A stretch of DNA of 64,000 nt from Aradus depressus (GCA_963662175.1 OY759221.1:23175027-23239026); one strand, 5' to 3'. Counted from the stretch's first letter, positions 50,600 to 61,559 are shown. Program-made: numbers and translations. Notes: generated from the sequence alone by a model not told the origin.

Positions 50600-51060
50600 T
50601 TTTTTACTTTCTTATACCTATAGTTTAAGGAAATAAGTAATCGTGCGAAAATCCGAGATCGAGGTTTCAACTGATTTTCACGTTTCAAGGCCCCATCAAT
50701 ACGTTTTGACCATTTTCACGATAACATCTGTCTGTGCGCGTGTATATGTGATTGAAAAGTTGTGAGCTCTGCGATTGTAGCTTTGAACTTGAAATTTGGA
50801 ATAAAGAAGTCACATATTCTAACTTATGTCTGATTACATTTCGCCCGAAATCGAACGGAAGTTGAGACCACTTTCTTAACTACATTTTACAATATACAGC
50901 ATATGTTTATGACTTAATCAAAAATCTATTCTAGTAATAGTTGTAGAGAATACTAAAATACATAATTTATATGAAATATGATTTTTTACAGGTCGTCCGG
51001 TTTTCGAAATAATGCCGAAAACCATCTTGAATTGTAGTTTGGAGAACTAAGTGTAGATTG
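50600..51060 (+). repeat. Family A/B long copy (TACTTTCTTATACC start)
   Basis: Start TTTACTTTCTTATACCTATA, then CGTGCGAAAATCCGAGATCG, GACCATTTTCACGATAACAT, CTTTGAACTTGAAATTTGGA and ACTTTCTTAACTACATTTTA. Reference for the B variant seen at 16290, 18770, 21328, 21650 and 22330. Confidence 0.6.
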
Positions 51061-52490
51061 AGCCAAATTTATCAGGATTGAAAAATTCTTGCGCGATCAA
51101 TTGTTATAATTTAATTGTTTATTTCCTTATAACTGCTGAACCATTGATTTTAGAGAGAAAGTTTTTTGAAAAAAATATTTATCATGATGTCAGGAACAAA
51201 TTTTGTCATTATACATTTCATTTAAGTGGGGTGCTGATGACATGGAACACTAGATGTGCAAATATAGTTTGCACTTGACCGACTTTTTTGTACCTGAATT
51301 TGTGAAACCCTCTGTTTTTGTTGGAGTTGAAGAAAGGAGCACTGGCTATTATACGAAAATAAATAATTTACTATCGATGTATTGTATGTACTATTGATCA
51401 ATCATAATTTTCATTATTAGCATGAGCAAAAATCTCCGACTATCTATTTTCAAACGGATCAGAATATGTTTTGTAGTGTCATTCGCCACACTGGATCAGC
51501 CATTTATATTTCATAATTTTAACACATCACAACTGCCACATTTTATACCTTATGTCGATATATAATAGTATAATATGTTTTTTCAAGTTTTTTGGTCATG
51601 TTTTTGGGAAAATTTCACATTGTGCGCCGATTGTGGAGTCAGCAAAACCAACAGTTCTTTCTATCTGAGGACTGTCTTCAGAACTGTCCGCTTCAATTTA
51701 TAGGAGGACAGTTATTTAATACGACAGCGAATGAAGACAGGACAGTGTTCGTGTAAATTGGTGAAGTATGGGCCCATAACATGTTTCACAGAGAAATGGC
51801 TTCCACTTAGAAGGGGAGAAGCAAGTAACAATAAGATAAGTCAGTGAATCACCAATAGTGTACTTCACCAACTCGAAATATTAATAATAAACTAAGTGAC
51901 CACTCTCTCTGTAAATTCCCTTTCTTCTTTACGTTTTAATTTACCAACATGTGAAATAATTACTTTTCACATTAACATAGAAAATCTTCACTCTTCTATT
52001 ACTGTAAAACTTATAAAAAGAAAAGCCATAGGTTAATTCCCAGTATGAATTAAGTATTAATGCCTGATTCTCAAATATAATATACAATTTGTAGGTGAGG
52101 GAATGACGAATTGAAACATTATTGCACAAAAGTATAAAACATAATAGTAAACTTTTTCACGTTATTTTACGATACATTATTACTGCTAGAAACGCTAACA
52201 AATATAACATAACTCGTTTTTTAGGACAAATTTAAAGAATATATATTGTGATATTTTCGTTTGCCGTTTTTGAACTATATACACATTTATATACAGCCAG
52301 TACTATATATGAATAAATAATAAGATATCAGATAGTTTTTAAGAAACTTTTTGAATTATATGCTTACATTTATTCGAATTTGTCGGTTGGGACACAATGA
52401 GGGAATGATTTTAAGGATATCTACTTAAACATACATTTTTTATTTATGATAAAAGAGATAAATTTGTTTCATAATTTGGTACGCCTATGG
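51061..52490. other. A+T-rich region without gene
   Basis: Frames of 60-66 codons only. A short patch near 51680-51760 has repeated GAGGACAGT/AGGACTGTC words. Confidence 0.45.
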
Positions 52491-52599
52491 TTAGTTTCCT
52501 GTACTATGTAAAGTAATTTGTTTGTATACAACGATGTCTGATGTAGGGACAGACATCTTTGTATACAAACAAATTACTTTACATAGTACAGGAAACTAA
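52491..52599. repeat. Perfect long hairpin, 50-bp arms
   Basis: TTAGTTTCCTGTACTATGTA...GATGTCTG pairs with CAGACATC...TACATAGTACAGGAAACTAA with one mismatch, around a 10-base loop. The right arm is also the first unit of the following tandem repeat. Confidence 0.95.
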
Positions 52600-52849
52600 C
52601 CAAACACAATGCTGGGAATCGTTAAACCCAGAATATCGCTGTATCCGGCATCGTTGTACCCAAACAAATTACTCTACATTGTACAGGAAACCAACCAAAC
52701 ACATTGTTGGGAATCGTTAAACCCAGAATATCGCTGTATCCGGCATCGTTGTATCCAAACAAATTACTCTACATAGTACAGGAAACCAACCAAACACATT
52801 GCTGGGAATCGTTAAACCCAGAATATCGCTGTATCCGCCATCGTCGTTA
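52566..52849. repeat. 95-bp tandem repeat, three copies
   Basis: Units start at CAAACAAATTACT (52566, 52661, 52756) and contain GGGAATCGTTAAACCCAGAA and TATCGCTGTATCCGGCATCG. Confidence 0.93.
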
Positions 52850-52879
52850 GCCTCCTGCATGAGGAGGCGGTGGTGCTGA
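52850..52879 (+). other. Short perfect hairpin followed by CTGA
   Basis: GCCTCCTGCATGAGGAGGC forms a 7-bp stem; GGTGGTG and CTGA follow. A hairpin a few bases before CTRR is the layout of a Helitron 3' end, but the next base is C rather than T and no 5' TC end was found. Confidence 0.25.
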
Positions 52880-53270
52880 CCAGCCGCTCCATCAAGTGAC
52901 CCAACTGTTTTTTTATATATTATTCTTATGTTCATATGTTCTTATTGTGATCTCACAGTTGAAAATTGTCAATTAAATTGTTGAAAAAAAAAAAGAAATG
53001 GGAGCCATTACCAAGAACCGAGAAGAAAAACCTTTGTTATTTGATGAAATGATGGCTATTGATAGATTTTCGATATCAGAGTGTGTCACCCTCACGATCG
53101 GAACCCAAGAAAATATTTCCTCTTTCCTTTCTACATCTTACACATGATCAAAGAATATTTGAACAAATTTCTTGTCAGAGGGTTTAATAAGAAGAGGGTA
53201 GATCAATCTTCTGGTCGATTAAAACTTAGTTCCTCCAAAACTTTCTCTTGTGTCATCTTCAGGGCTTATA
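52880..53270. other. Unannotated
   Basis: One A11 run near 52985. No coding signal. Confidence 0.4.
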
Positions 53271-53500
53271 TTAGTTATTGTTACTCATGCCGGTCTTTAA
53301 CTACAAAGTCATATCGCCTACTACCAGAGCGTTCTTTCGATCCCCAATGGGAGTTCTAAATTTTGCATACTAGAGTAGGGGTCTTTAAAGACTTTGAGGG
53401 TCTCCAAAGGATGGAGTGCCAAGGTTTTTTCATCTCCCAGATAAAAAATCTAAGACCGAGTTTTGAATCTGAGATCTTGAGCTCAGAAGGCAAGCATTGG
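53271..53500 (-). mobile_element. tRNA-derived SINE, old, heavily decayed
   Basis: Tail TTAGTTATTGTTACTCATGC; several deletions; the head is lost after GAGCTCAGAAGGCAAGCA. Confidence 0.78.
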
Positions 53501-53776
53501 TGGAGTATCTATGCCAAAAAAATAAAGTATCTTAGAAATGAATAAAAATATATTTGGTTAAGTTTTTTCTGAGAAAAAAAAGGATCAAAAGCACTTAAAA
53601 TACATTTTATAAAATGGAGACCGACCAAGTCGTACCGAGTTCCGTGATTTTAGTAACATTCATTTAGTTCATTTCTGGGGAGAGAGTAGGGTAGATCTCT
53701 CCTATAATATGAAAGTGAAATTTTAACTCTACATTCCCGTTAAAAAGTATAACGTTGGAAAGGAAGATTACAGGTC

Positions 53777-54180
53777 ATGGAGATTAGAAATTAAACAAAT
53801 CTTAACTTTATCAACAAATAAATTGGAATTTGTATACAGAGCAATGTGGTGCAGTACACATCGACCAGTAACACAATTTATGGAGATTACAAATTAAACA
53901 AACCATTAACTAATAAATTGGAATTGATACACTGAGCACTGTGGTACATTATATCATCATCCAGTAACACAATTTATGGAGATTACAAATTAAACAAACC
54001 ATTAACTAATAAATTGGAATTGATACACTGAGCACTGTGGTACAGTACCTATATCATCCAGTAACACAATTTATGGAGATTACAAATTAAACAAATCTTA
54101 ATTTTTTCAACAAATAATTTAGAATTTGTACACAGAGCAGTGTGGTGCAGTACACATCATCCAGTAACACAATTCCTCTA
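53777..54180. repeat. ~97-103-bp tandem repeat, four copies
   Basis: Units start ATGGAGATTACAAATTAAAC (53777, 53880, 53976, 54073) and end CAGTAACACAATTT. Copies 2 and 3 are nearly identical; 1 and 4 share TTGTACACAGAGCAGTGTGG, giving an outer/inner pattern. Confidence 0.92.
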
Positions 54181-54310
54181 TGTAAGTCAACTACTGATTA
54201 CTAGCGCAAGTGGTCGACTGGTTTTCGAGTGGGAGCGAAATTTTAATTAATTAATTCATTCTGGGGAAGTACATTGCTGGTGATTCACCAGGACTTTTTC
54301 ACTTGATAAA
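54181..54310 (+). repeat. Family A 3' end
   Basis: GGTCGACTGGTTTTCGAGTG, TTAATTCATTCTGGGGAAGT, GGTGATTCACCAGGACTTTT. Confidence 0.6.
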
Positions 54311-54640
54311 ACCGCAATGTGAGGAGAAAAAATAAATATTTATACTTCAAAGGGATTGTTGAAAAGTTGACATTTATAAAAAAACAATTTTTTTGTCGAG
54401 TATTACATTCCATGTTGTTGACCTAGAAGGACTCATCAATAAATGTTGAAAAATAGCTAGAATCAGTGATAAAATGTTGTGTGCAGCAAAAGGGTCTCAA
54501 TCTTCACTATACTAAGCCCTGTAGGTGCTGTGAAATATATCGAAACAGAGATGAAATGGCACTGTCAGCTTTACGACTGGGACCCTCGATATTTCTGAAC
54601 GTTATCTCGACTTAAAGGAAGAGGATTCAACGGCTGACTT
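54311..54640. other. Unassigned spacer
   Basis: G+C-richer patch 54480-54620 (GGGACCCTCGATATTTCTGA) without identity. Confidence 0.35.
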
Positions 54641-55060
54641 CTCCAGATATATGAAGTACAGGGGAAGTTATGTAATTATCAGTGACCAGAAGAGGGAATG
54701 TGGAATTCTGGATAAAAATGGCGGAAAAAGTCAACAAAGTTGTGTAATTAGTCAGAAATTTTATTGAAATTTCATACTTTCTAACCCCTCAATGCAAGAA
54801 AAAAAATTTCTGTCTGACACCCGATAGAATGAATATATGAACCTCGAAATTTTTTAATATAATTTTTATGACTTAAAAACCCTAATAGCTGCCAATGTAA
54901 TGAATGTATCGACAAAAAACAATGTACCGACTGAGGATTCAGAAGTACTTATCTACTAACGATTTTCAGTCCAACTGGTTGACTGGTTTTGAAGGGAGAG
55001 CAAAAGTTTAATTGATTAATGTGTTACAGAAGTATATTGCCGGTGAATAATACATAATAT
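54641..55060 (+). repeat. Family A, almost complete
   Basis: Palindromic start ATATATGAAGTACAGGGGAA GTTATGTAAT, body ACACCCGATAGAATGAATAT and AATAGCTGCCAATGTAATGA, 3' part TTGACTGGTTTTGAAGGGAG. Confidence 0.65.
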
Positions 55061-55349
55061 ATTTATTTAACAAGAATAAATTATATAGTGAGAAAGGTAA
55101 TGTCCCCCATAAGTTAACTATGTGGAAGTATAAAAATATGTATTATAGAATAATAGTATAAATGCCCCGGAAACATAAGCCCCACAAAGAAAAAAAAAAA
55201 AAAAAACATGCTGTTCTAAGGCCGAATGGCGGGGTGGTGTGTAGTGGAGATGCTCACTTAAAGATTTCAACAATGCTCATTTTCTGATTTTGTGTAAAGG
55301 ATTACGACGAACCTATTCAACAGTCAAAACTCGATAACTCGACTAGTTA

Positions 55350-55673
55350 GCTTAGGTTTTATGACTCATGCCCGGGCTTTAACTACGAGATCATATTGCC
55401 TACTACCAGAGCGCTCTTTCGTCACTCTGGTGGACATGAGCCCGACTCTACAATGGGAGTCCTAAATGTTTATTCATCTAGGGCAGGGGTCTTTAACGAG
55501 TACCTGACATTGTACAGGCTCGGGACCATGGCTTAACGTCCCATCCGAAGGACGGCGTGCTTAAGTTGATTTTACCTTCCAGATAAAATAAACTGAAGGC
55601 TTCGGCCGGGTTTCGAACCCACGATATTAAGCTCAGAAGGAAGCACGCATATCATTGAGCTACCGGTGCTCCT
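55350..55673 (-). mobile_element. tRNA-derived SINE, nested in the Tigger-like element
   Basis: Young tail GCTTAGGTTTTATGACTCAT; good central domain; head GAGCTACCGGTGCTCC. Flanks ACTCGACTAGTT and ACTCGAAGTT suggest an imperfect TSD. Confidence 0.9.
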
Positions 55674-55899
55674 ACTCGAAGTTGAAGGGAGACATTTTAC
55701 TTTCAATAATCGATTCTTTGAGTCAAAATTGAAAAATTTTCAATGTTTTTTTTTTTCTTCGAGTTTTTCAGACTTAAAACAGACAATAAAAAATAAAAAT
55801 TAAAAACAATATTTTTGTTCAAAAGTATATTCTCCTACTACGTATGTATGTATATATTAATTCTGTTTTGCATAGGAATAATCTGTCACTTTTTTAAAA

Positions 55900-56281
55900 C
55901 TATACCGGGTTGTGAATCTCAATAAGATGTTCCAAGGAGTTTAAAGCCGTAAACACTTCATGTTCTATTCCGTCTGCTAAACAAATAATCGAACAGTATC
56001 CAAAGCACGTTTGATATTTTTCGCGTCTACTGTCGGGGGCTGAGTGTCTTCTTCTGTATTTTAATGTGCATTTTTGAAGATCGGGAAACTCCACCTTACA
56101 GTTTCCTTTGGTACTTATTCCTTTAGTAGCCCTTAAAGTGTACTCCCGGGAACGTTAAACTCATCGGGTATGTCTCTCCTCCAGGTTCTCCAGCCTCAAT
56201 TAATTTGGTTTTCATCTCTGCCATAAATGTAGTCAAGTTTCTTTCATCGCGGTCCTGATGAGACTTTTCGGTCGAAGACAT
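55900..56281 (-). pseudogene. Decayed ORF of the Tigger-like element
   Basis: On the minus strand a 52-codon ORF starts at 56281 (MSSTEKSHQDRDERNLTTFM, MAEMKTKLIEAGEPGG...) and stops at 56123. Farther on, a mix of frames gives ALDTVRLFV then ADGIEHEVFTALNSLEHLIE before a stop near 55900. The latter resembles the helical C-terminus of Tigger transposases (ALxxLRLxxxxQ...ExFxxLxKLExxI); the former is unknown. Confidence 0.4.
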
Positions 56282-56594
56282 GACGAAGTGAGCTTCTCTA
56301 CTCTAGTTCTATTAAGTTGAAGCACAGAACTTAGGGTGAAGAGGGCGGAAAGCAATAAGTAATTGTTTTCAAAGAATATATATCGTTCGATTTGTAAACA
56401 AGTATTACATCACCCTAACCACAAAAACTTCGAGCTGCCGTGCCTTCAGGTTAGGAAATTCGAATAATAAAGTTTTTATCCCTTCTCAAGTTGGTATCAT
56501 TTCGAGTTATCAAGTCTCAGGTTCGAATAAATGAGTAGATGAATTGTTTCGAGTTTATCGACTTATCGGGTTTCGAGCTATCGAGTTTTGACTG

Positions 56595-57229
56595 TACATG
56601 TAATATTCTCTAAGGCGAAGTTATCTATGAAATTACATCAAGAGTAACCTTTTTTTATGGGACGACTTTGTGTCATCTGATCACATATTCACACGTGTGT
56701 TGCCAACTCCTCCAACAAGAAATTTGATTTTTGAACTACCAGATGCCAGAAGTGGAATTTTAATTATGAAAAAAAAAATCTATTTTAGAATTTTTTTAAT
56801 TAAATACTTCCAAAAATACCTTAATTTGCCTCAGCTTTGTTTCAGAATTTCACAACTCTGTCGCTAGGGGTGCAGTTGAGTGCCTTTGACGAACCACCCT
56901 AGGAGAGGGAGATGAGCCCGCCAGGAATGTACCTCTAAAGAGAGGTGGAATCCAAAGGAGTTTAGATAGGTAAAGATGGAATTTACAAAATGCACAGGTG
57001 GTGGAGACTTCAAACCAGCCGTCTGACCTATCAGTGGGAAGTGAATTTCAGTTGCGAGTTTAAAAATATAAAAAGAAAAAAAGAATGTGAAAAAGTAGGA
57101 TTGGGGAAATAAATAGTTTCTGGAAAGAAGTTGGTCAAATACTGAATTTTCTGACCAATTAAATAACATCCCCTAGAAAACTGTTGAAAACGGTGAAAAA
57201 TAATCATTGAATAAAAATTGACAGTAAGT
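56595..57229. other. Unassigned
   Basis: Two short frames on opposite strands; 56870-57030 is G+C-richer. No identity. Confidence 0.35.
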
Positions 57230-57400
57230 TTTTTATTACTTTTTATCCGAGAATACAAAAACCGACATTACTTATGGGATGACCTGATATTTTTCTTTTT
57301 GGAATCGAGATTAGAAAACATGAAAAATGAAAATGAAATTTCCGATAGATTATATAACTTGACCTAAATTTCGTATAGGTGTGGAAATAAGTACTCAGAG
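57230..57400 (-). repeat. Family A terminus, decayed
   Basis: TTACTTTTTATCCGAGAATA, TTTTTGGAATCGAGATTAGA, CGATAGATTATATAACTTGA, AAATTTCGTATAGGTGTGGA. Confidence 0.45.
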
Positions 57401-57785
57401 GATTTCCTCATAGGCTACATTAGGTCAACACAAATTGCCTATAAGTTCCATAGTTCCATAGTGATTCAATGGTTGGGTCTTCCTATTATCTCTGCCAATG
57501 GGATTGCCCCCTTTCTTACAATTTAATCAAAACTGACTCCCCTACAGGGATTTAGTTCGGCGGACAATTATTGAAATTCAATTCAAATCCTTACTTCGAA
57601 ACGGTTAAATAATGAATGGTTAGACTAATCTTTGTAAAACAACAGAACATCAAATTCCCATTAACGACACTAACCGCCAGTTAACCACAACTTCAACTGG
57701 ACAATGTTCTCCATTAAATGTTTGAGTGCTGCAAACCACATAAACGTTAATTATAATAATTAATTTTTATAAAAAATGTCTAGCA

Positions 57786-57810
57786 ATAATAATAATAATA
57801 ATAATAATAA
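57786..57810. repeat. (AAT)n microsatellite
   Basis: Eight AAT units. Confidence 0.9.
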
Positions 57811-57845
57811 CAGATTTTTATAGATATATGTATACTTAGTGAGTA

Positions 57846-58672
57846 CAGTAAAAGTTCCTTATTCACGGTTTCCTTATTCGCGGGTGAAAAAATTGCAACC
57901 CAGTTCCTGTATTCTTGGGTAAAAATGTCTTTATTCGCGGATGCAATCGGTAAATAGAAAGGGATTCGGTGTCGTTTATTAACGTATCGGCATCCTTTGA
58001 GTACTGCTGGTACTTGCCGAGGCAGACACATTAACACCATGCTGGAAAAAAACTGTGGCCTGTTTTGACTGTCGGAAATGATGAAGAATCCGAGCGAATT
58101 TAAACTTTAACTGACAATGTTGTTCAAGTTACAAATGGAATAGGACGAGATGGCTTCGAACAGATAGAATCAAGTGACATTCAGGAGTTGCTTGATCGAA
58201 ACCGACTTGGAGGAAATGTTAACTCCACATTCCACTGAAGAAGAGCCTTCAACGAGCACTGAAAAGGTGACCTTTAACTTGAAAAATCTGAGTGAAGGTT
58301 CACGTATGACAAATGAACTTTGTGATTTCTTCATGAAAATTGATCCATCTATGGAAAGGAGCCTTATTTTTAAAAGGTAAATTATTAATGCTACAGCTCA
58401 ATATCAATCTGAATTTAAATACCTTTTAAAAGAGGCAAAACAAGAAAAAATTACTAAATTCTTTAAACCCTTGCCTAAAGCTGACAATAACGATTGATTT
58501 TAATTGCGAATTTCTCAATAAATTGATTTTATTTTGATACATCTTGGTTTTATTTTGGAACCTTGGAACGTATCCCCTTTGATTCCATACTAATTACCAT
58601 TCCATATCCACGGTTTCTGTATTCGCTGCATATTTACGGAACATATTCCCCGCGAATAAAGAGCTTTTACTG
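57846..58672 (+). mobile_element. Tigger-family DNA transposon, internally deleted, TA TSD
   Basis: Flanked by TA (57844-57845, 58673-58674). Ends CAGTAAAAGTTCCTTATTCA (left) and, reversed, CAGTAAAAGCTCTTTATTCG (right), with extra subterminal TATTCGCGGG copies. 827 bp; it retains the end of a transposase gene. Confidence 0.92.
58041..58497 (+). pseudogene. Tigger transposase C-terminus
   Basis: AGKKLWPVLTVGNDEESERI (AWKKLWP is the diagnostic Tigger box; W is mutated to G), a stop, then TDNVVQVTNGIGRDGFEQIE and SSDIQELLDR. After a frameshift: TDLEEMLTPHSTEEEPSTST, LSEGSRMTNELCDFFMKIDP, SMERSLIFKR, one stop, then KYLLKEAKQEKITKFFKP and the true stop at 58495-58497. The order and end sequence fit CENP-B/Tigger transposases. 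The DDE domain is deleted. Confidence 0.82.
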
Positions 58673-58734
58673 TACTATATGTGAGCGATAATAACTAAAG
58701 ATGACTACAACAAATAAATCATTAGTAAATTTAC

Positions 58735-59190
58735 TAATAATTCACCAGCACGAATTAATCCATTAAGTTTCTGCTCTCACTCAAAACCGTTTGGGTTAAA
58801 AATCAATAGTTGACTTACATAAGGGCTTCTGAATCCTCATACTTAATGTGTCGATACCTTCATCACATTGGTAGCTATTGGAGATTATGTGTTACTCCCT
58901 AATTCTCTCTTCCCTTAAGCGCATTTGACAGAAAATCAATGGGTGTCGTCTTCATGGGATTCTGGATACAAGTATAAAATTTCGTGTAGATACATTCATT
59001 CTATTGGGAGTTATCTTGTTCACAGACATACAAACATAAGGTTTTTTGTTTTCACTTCCCCAGGTATAGAGAAGATATGTAATCGGTCAAAAATTTGATG
59101 CGGAGTTTTCAACGGAAATTCATGTTTTCAAACATCTAGATTCGAAATATGAAAAACAATATGTCTGTCTGTGTGTCAGTGAACACTGGA
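58735..59190. repeat. Family A, two copies head to head
   Basis: 58735-59040 is reversed (CACCAGCACGAATTAATCCA ... GTTATCTTGTTCACAGACAT). 59050-59190 is forward (ACTTCCCCAGGTATAGAGAA, GATATGTAATCGGTCAAAAA, TTCAACGGAAATTCATGTTT). The two copies share the terminal palindrome region. Confidence 0.6.
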
Positions 59191-60318
59191 TTGAAAACAG
59201 TGCGTGCGCAGTTAGTACCCACGTTTGAAGTGTAACTTCCGTACCTAACTCTTCTAGTTTCAGTTTCTCTTTGCGCTAATTAGACTATATTTTTGTTTTA
59301 ACTATTTTTATTAATATTGGTAGGGAATAATTTAATTCAGGAAATTTTTTTATTCATATATGTTGTATATATATTATAAATATGATATAGATTAACTCAT
59401 TGATAAATTAATAAAATAAGTGTTTTGACTCTAATCATGAAACATAATTTTTGTGTGTAACGCATGACACGAGGGGCTTATGATAACTAAAGTAAGAAAT
59501 ATAAGGCAGTGTTTGCACGTTATCTAAATATCTTATAAATGCAGCGTCTATGGTTGTACCGTAAGTGGTCGTCGACTGTTGTTTTTGCTTATTATCTAAA
59601 AGTAAATGCGATTATTGTAAAATTGTTTTCGGAATTGTAGAATAGAATAACGGTTATAAAACAAAAAATCAACTACTTACCATTTTTATCTCCAATACCC
59701 CTTTTTTTTTTTTTTTTTTTTTTCATTGTATTCTGTACATTTTATGCGATACGCAATAAGTACACCTATACGATGCACTATAAGAAATACTCGTGAATTA
59801 AAGTTACACAAGAGAAAGGTTAAAGCATCAAAAGTGAAAGGTGCGCACAAGTATGCGCAGACTGCTATGTTACGATTTTTCGTTTGCATTTTGGAGGGGG
59901 AAAAAGCTGCATCTACCTCAAAAAGTACTGCTATAACTAAGTAACGAAGTAATAATAACAAAAATATAAAAGAATATTTACATCCTAGAAGCAGTTATCA
60001 GAGTTGTTGCAGTCTTACACTAATAAACAACTTTCCAAACTTGAGATGTTGCATGGGATCTTGTACTTATTAACTGTACTTGAAAGTAGCTTTAATAAAC
60101 TTGTGGGCTTAGAAAGTTTTAAATTCTTACAAGTTGGTTCATCACTTCATAACTCTCCTAATTCCTGGATTATCTTCCTACTCAAGCCGTCTAACACTTC
60201 AGAAAGTCAACTTGTCACTTTTAGTGTCCTTATGATCATAAACATTCTTATGGTTTATAGAACACTTCAGGTTTCTCTAATTTATAAAAGTAATAAATAA
60301 TATCAGGTTATTTTTACA
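59191..60318. other. Unassigned; two orphan frames and a T22 run
   Basis: T22 at 59702-59723. The plus frame 59726-59944 (HKRKVKASKVKGAHKYAQTA) and 60004-60300 look mildly protein-like, without identity. A donor-like CTTACC at 59676 on the minus strand has no matching exon. Confidence 0.35.
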
Positions 60319-60642
60319 GGGCGCCGGTAGCTCAGTGGTATGCGTGCTTGCCTTCTGAGCTCGAGAACGTGGGTTCGAAACCCGACCGAGGCCTTTAGTT
60401 TATTTTATCTGGGAGGTAAAATAAACTTAAGCACGCCGTCCTTCGGATGGGACGTCTGTACGATGTCAGGTACTCCTTAAAGACCCCTACCCTAGGTGAA
60501 TAAAAATTCAGGTTAGGAAAATTTAGAACTCCCATAGTAGAGTCGGGCTCATGTCCACCAGAGTGACGACAGTGCGCTCTGGTAGTAGGCGATATGACCT
60601 CGTAGTTAAAGCCCGGGCATGAGTCATAAAACCTAACCTAAG
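60319..60642 (+). mobile_element. tRNA-derived SINE, full length, best promoter
   Basis: GGGCGCCGGTAGCTCAGTGG has an exact A box and GTGGGTTCGAAACCCGACC an exact B box, about 35 bp apart. Tail ATAAAACCTAACCTAAG. A short deletion removes AAGCGATGGTCCCGAGCC. A candidate source-like copy for Pol III transcription. Confidence 0.95.
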
Positions 60643-60659
60643 AAAAACAAATAACAACA

Positions 60660-60882
60660 TTATAGCAACCGACATTTCACTTCTACGGATATACGTAGTA
60701 CGAGGGCAGTTGTATAATCTGTAAAAAAATCAATGTGCAGTTTTCGACGGAAAATAATGTATTATATTTCCGACCTCCTGATTCCAAAAATGAATATATA
60801 AATGATTCTAAGCATTAAAAAAAAAAATATATATATACAATGTTATTATCTGTGAATACGATCATCCGATATAATGGATGTA
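60660..60882 (+). repeat. Family A, left piece split by a pogo-like MITE
   Basis: ATACGTAGTACGAGGGCAGT, GTGCAGTTTTCGACGGAAAA, CGATCATCCGATATAATGGA; it resumes at 61560. Confidence 0.6.
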
Positions 60883-61557
60883 CAGTGGAACCTCTATAAG
60901 TCGAACATCAAGGGAGACGCCAAAAAATTCGAGCTATAGAGTTTTCGACTTATGGAGGATTTTGACAGTCGGATTTTGATTCGACTTGTAGAGGTTAAGA
61001 TTCATTTTAACTAATTTTGAGTTACAGAGGTGAAATAAATAAAAATTCAAGTTACAGAGGTAACAAACATATTTATATTTATTATAAATCAACATTATTT
61101 CAAAACACCCTTAAAAGAAAAAAAAAACGTAGTATATGTCGGTATTAAAAAAAGTCAGTAATTTTTTTTGCTTTAGATAATTGGTAATCCTATTTATTGT
61201 ATACTCCTAAATTGTTTTCTAAGAAACAATGGCGTACAATGTCGGCAAATTCTTAAAGTCGGTAACTTATTTTTCTTCGAGCTATAGAGGTAATAAGTTT
61301 CAAATAATCGAGTTGTAAAGGTTGTAAAATAAAACATTGCTATGTTTGAGATACAGAGGTTCAATTTATTTTTTCGAGTTATAGAGGGAAAATATGTACC
61401 AAAATGGCTTGTAGGAATTCACTGATTATTTCGACTAATAGAGGGTTGAGATTTCAAGTAATGGAGGTTTTGGGGCTTGGAGGGAAAGGAACAAAACTTT
61501 TTTTCGAGTTTTGGAGGTTTTTGACTTATTGAGGTTCGACTTAAAGAGGTTCTACTG
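60883..61557. mobile_element. Pogo/Tigger-type MITE, 675 bp, TA TSD
   Basis: TA at 60881-60882 and 61558-61559. Ends CAGTGGAACCTCTATAAGTC and, reversed, CAGTAGAACCTCTTTAAGTC. The interior repeats GAGTTATAGAGG / TCGACTTATGGAGG units at least eight times in both orientations, as if built from amplified termini. No ORF. Confidence 0.92.
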
Positions 61558-61559
61558 TA

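Larger units (their letters stand above)
55321..56594. mobile_element. Tigger/pogo-like transposon, 1274 bp, with nested SINE
   Basis: Ends CAGTCAAAACTCGATAACTC (left) and, reversed, CAGTCAAAACTCGATAGCTC (right). TA follows the right end; the left flank is AA, so the TA duplication is mutated on one side. Additional reversed GAGTTATCAAGTCTC-type subterminal copies lie at 56500-56570. A SINE sits 30 bp inside the left end. Confidence 0.78.

Noticed and set aside
52717..52935. 72-codon minus-strand ORF across the 95-bp repeats
   Set aside because: Consists of tandem repeat sequence and a hairpin; no independent support.
59686..59961. Minus-strand ORF starting MLLLLRYLVIAVLF, like a signal peptide
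   Set aside because: Ends in a poly-Lys tract from the T22 run and overlaps an equally plausible plus-strand frame; no acceptor, though a donor-like site follows.
23197..60642. tRNA genes at SINE heads
   Set aside because: A and B boxes are present but the cloverleaf is not followed by a mature 3' end; every head continues into the SINE body.
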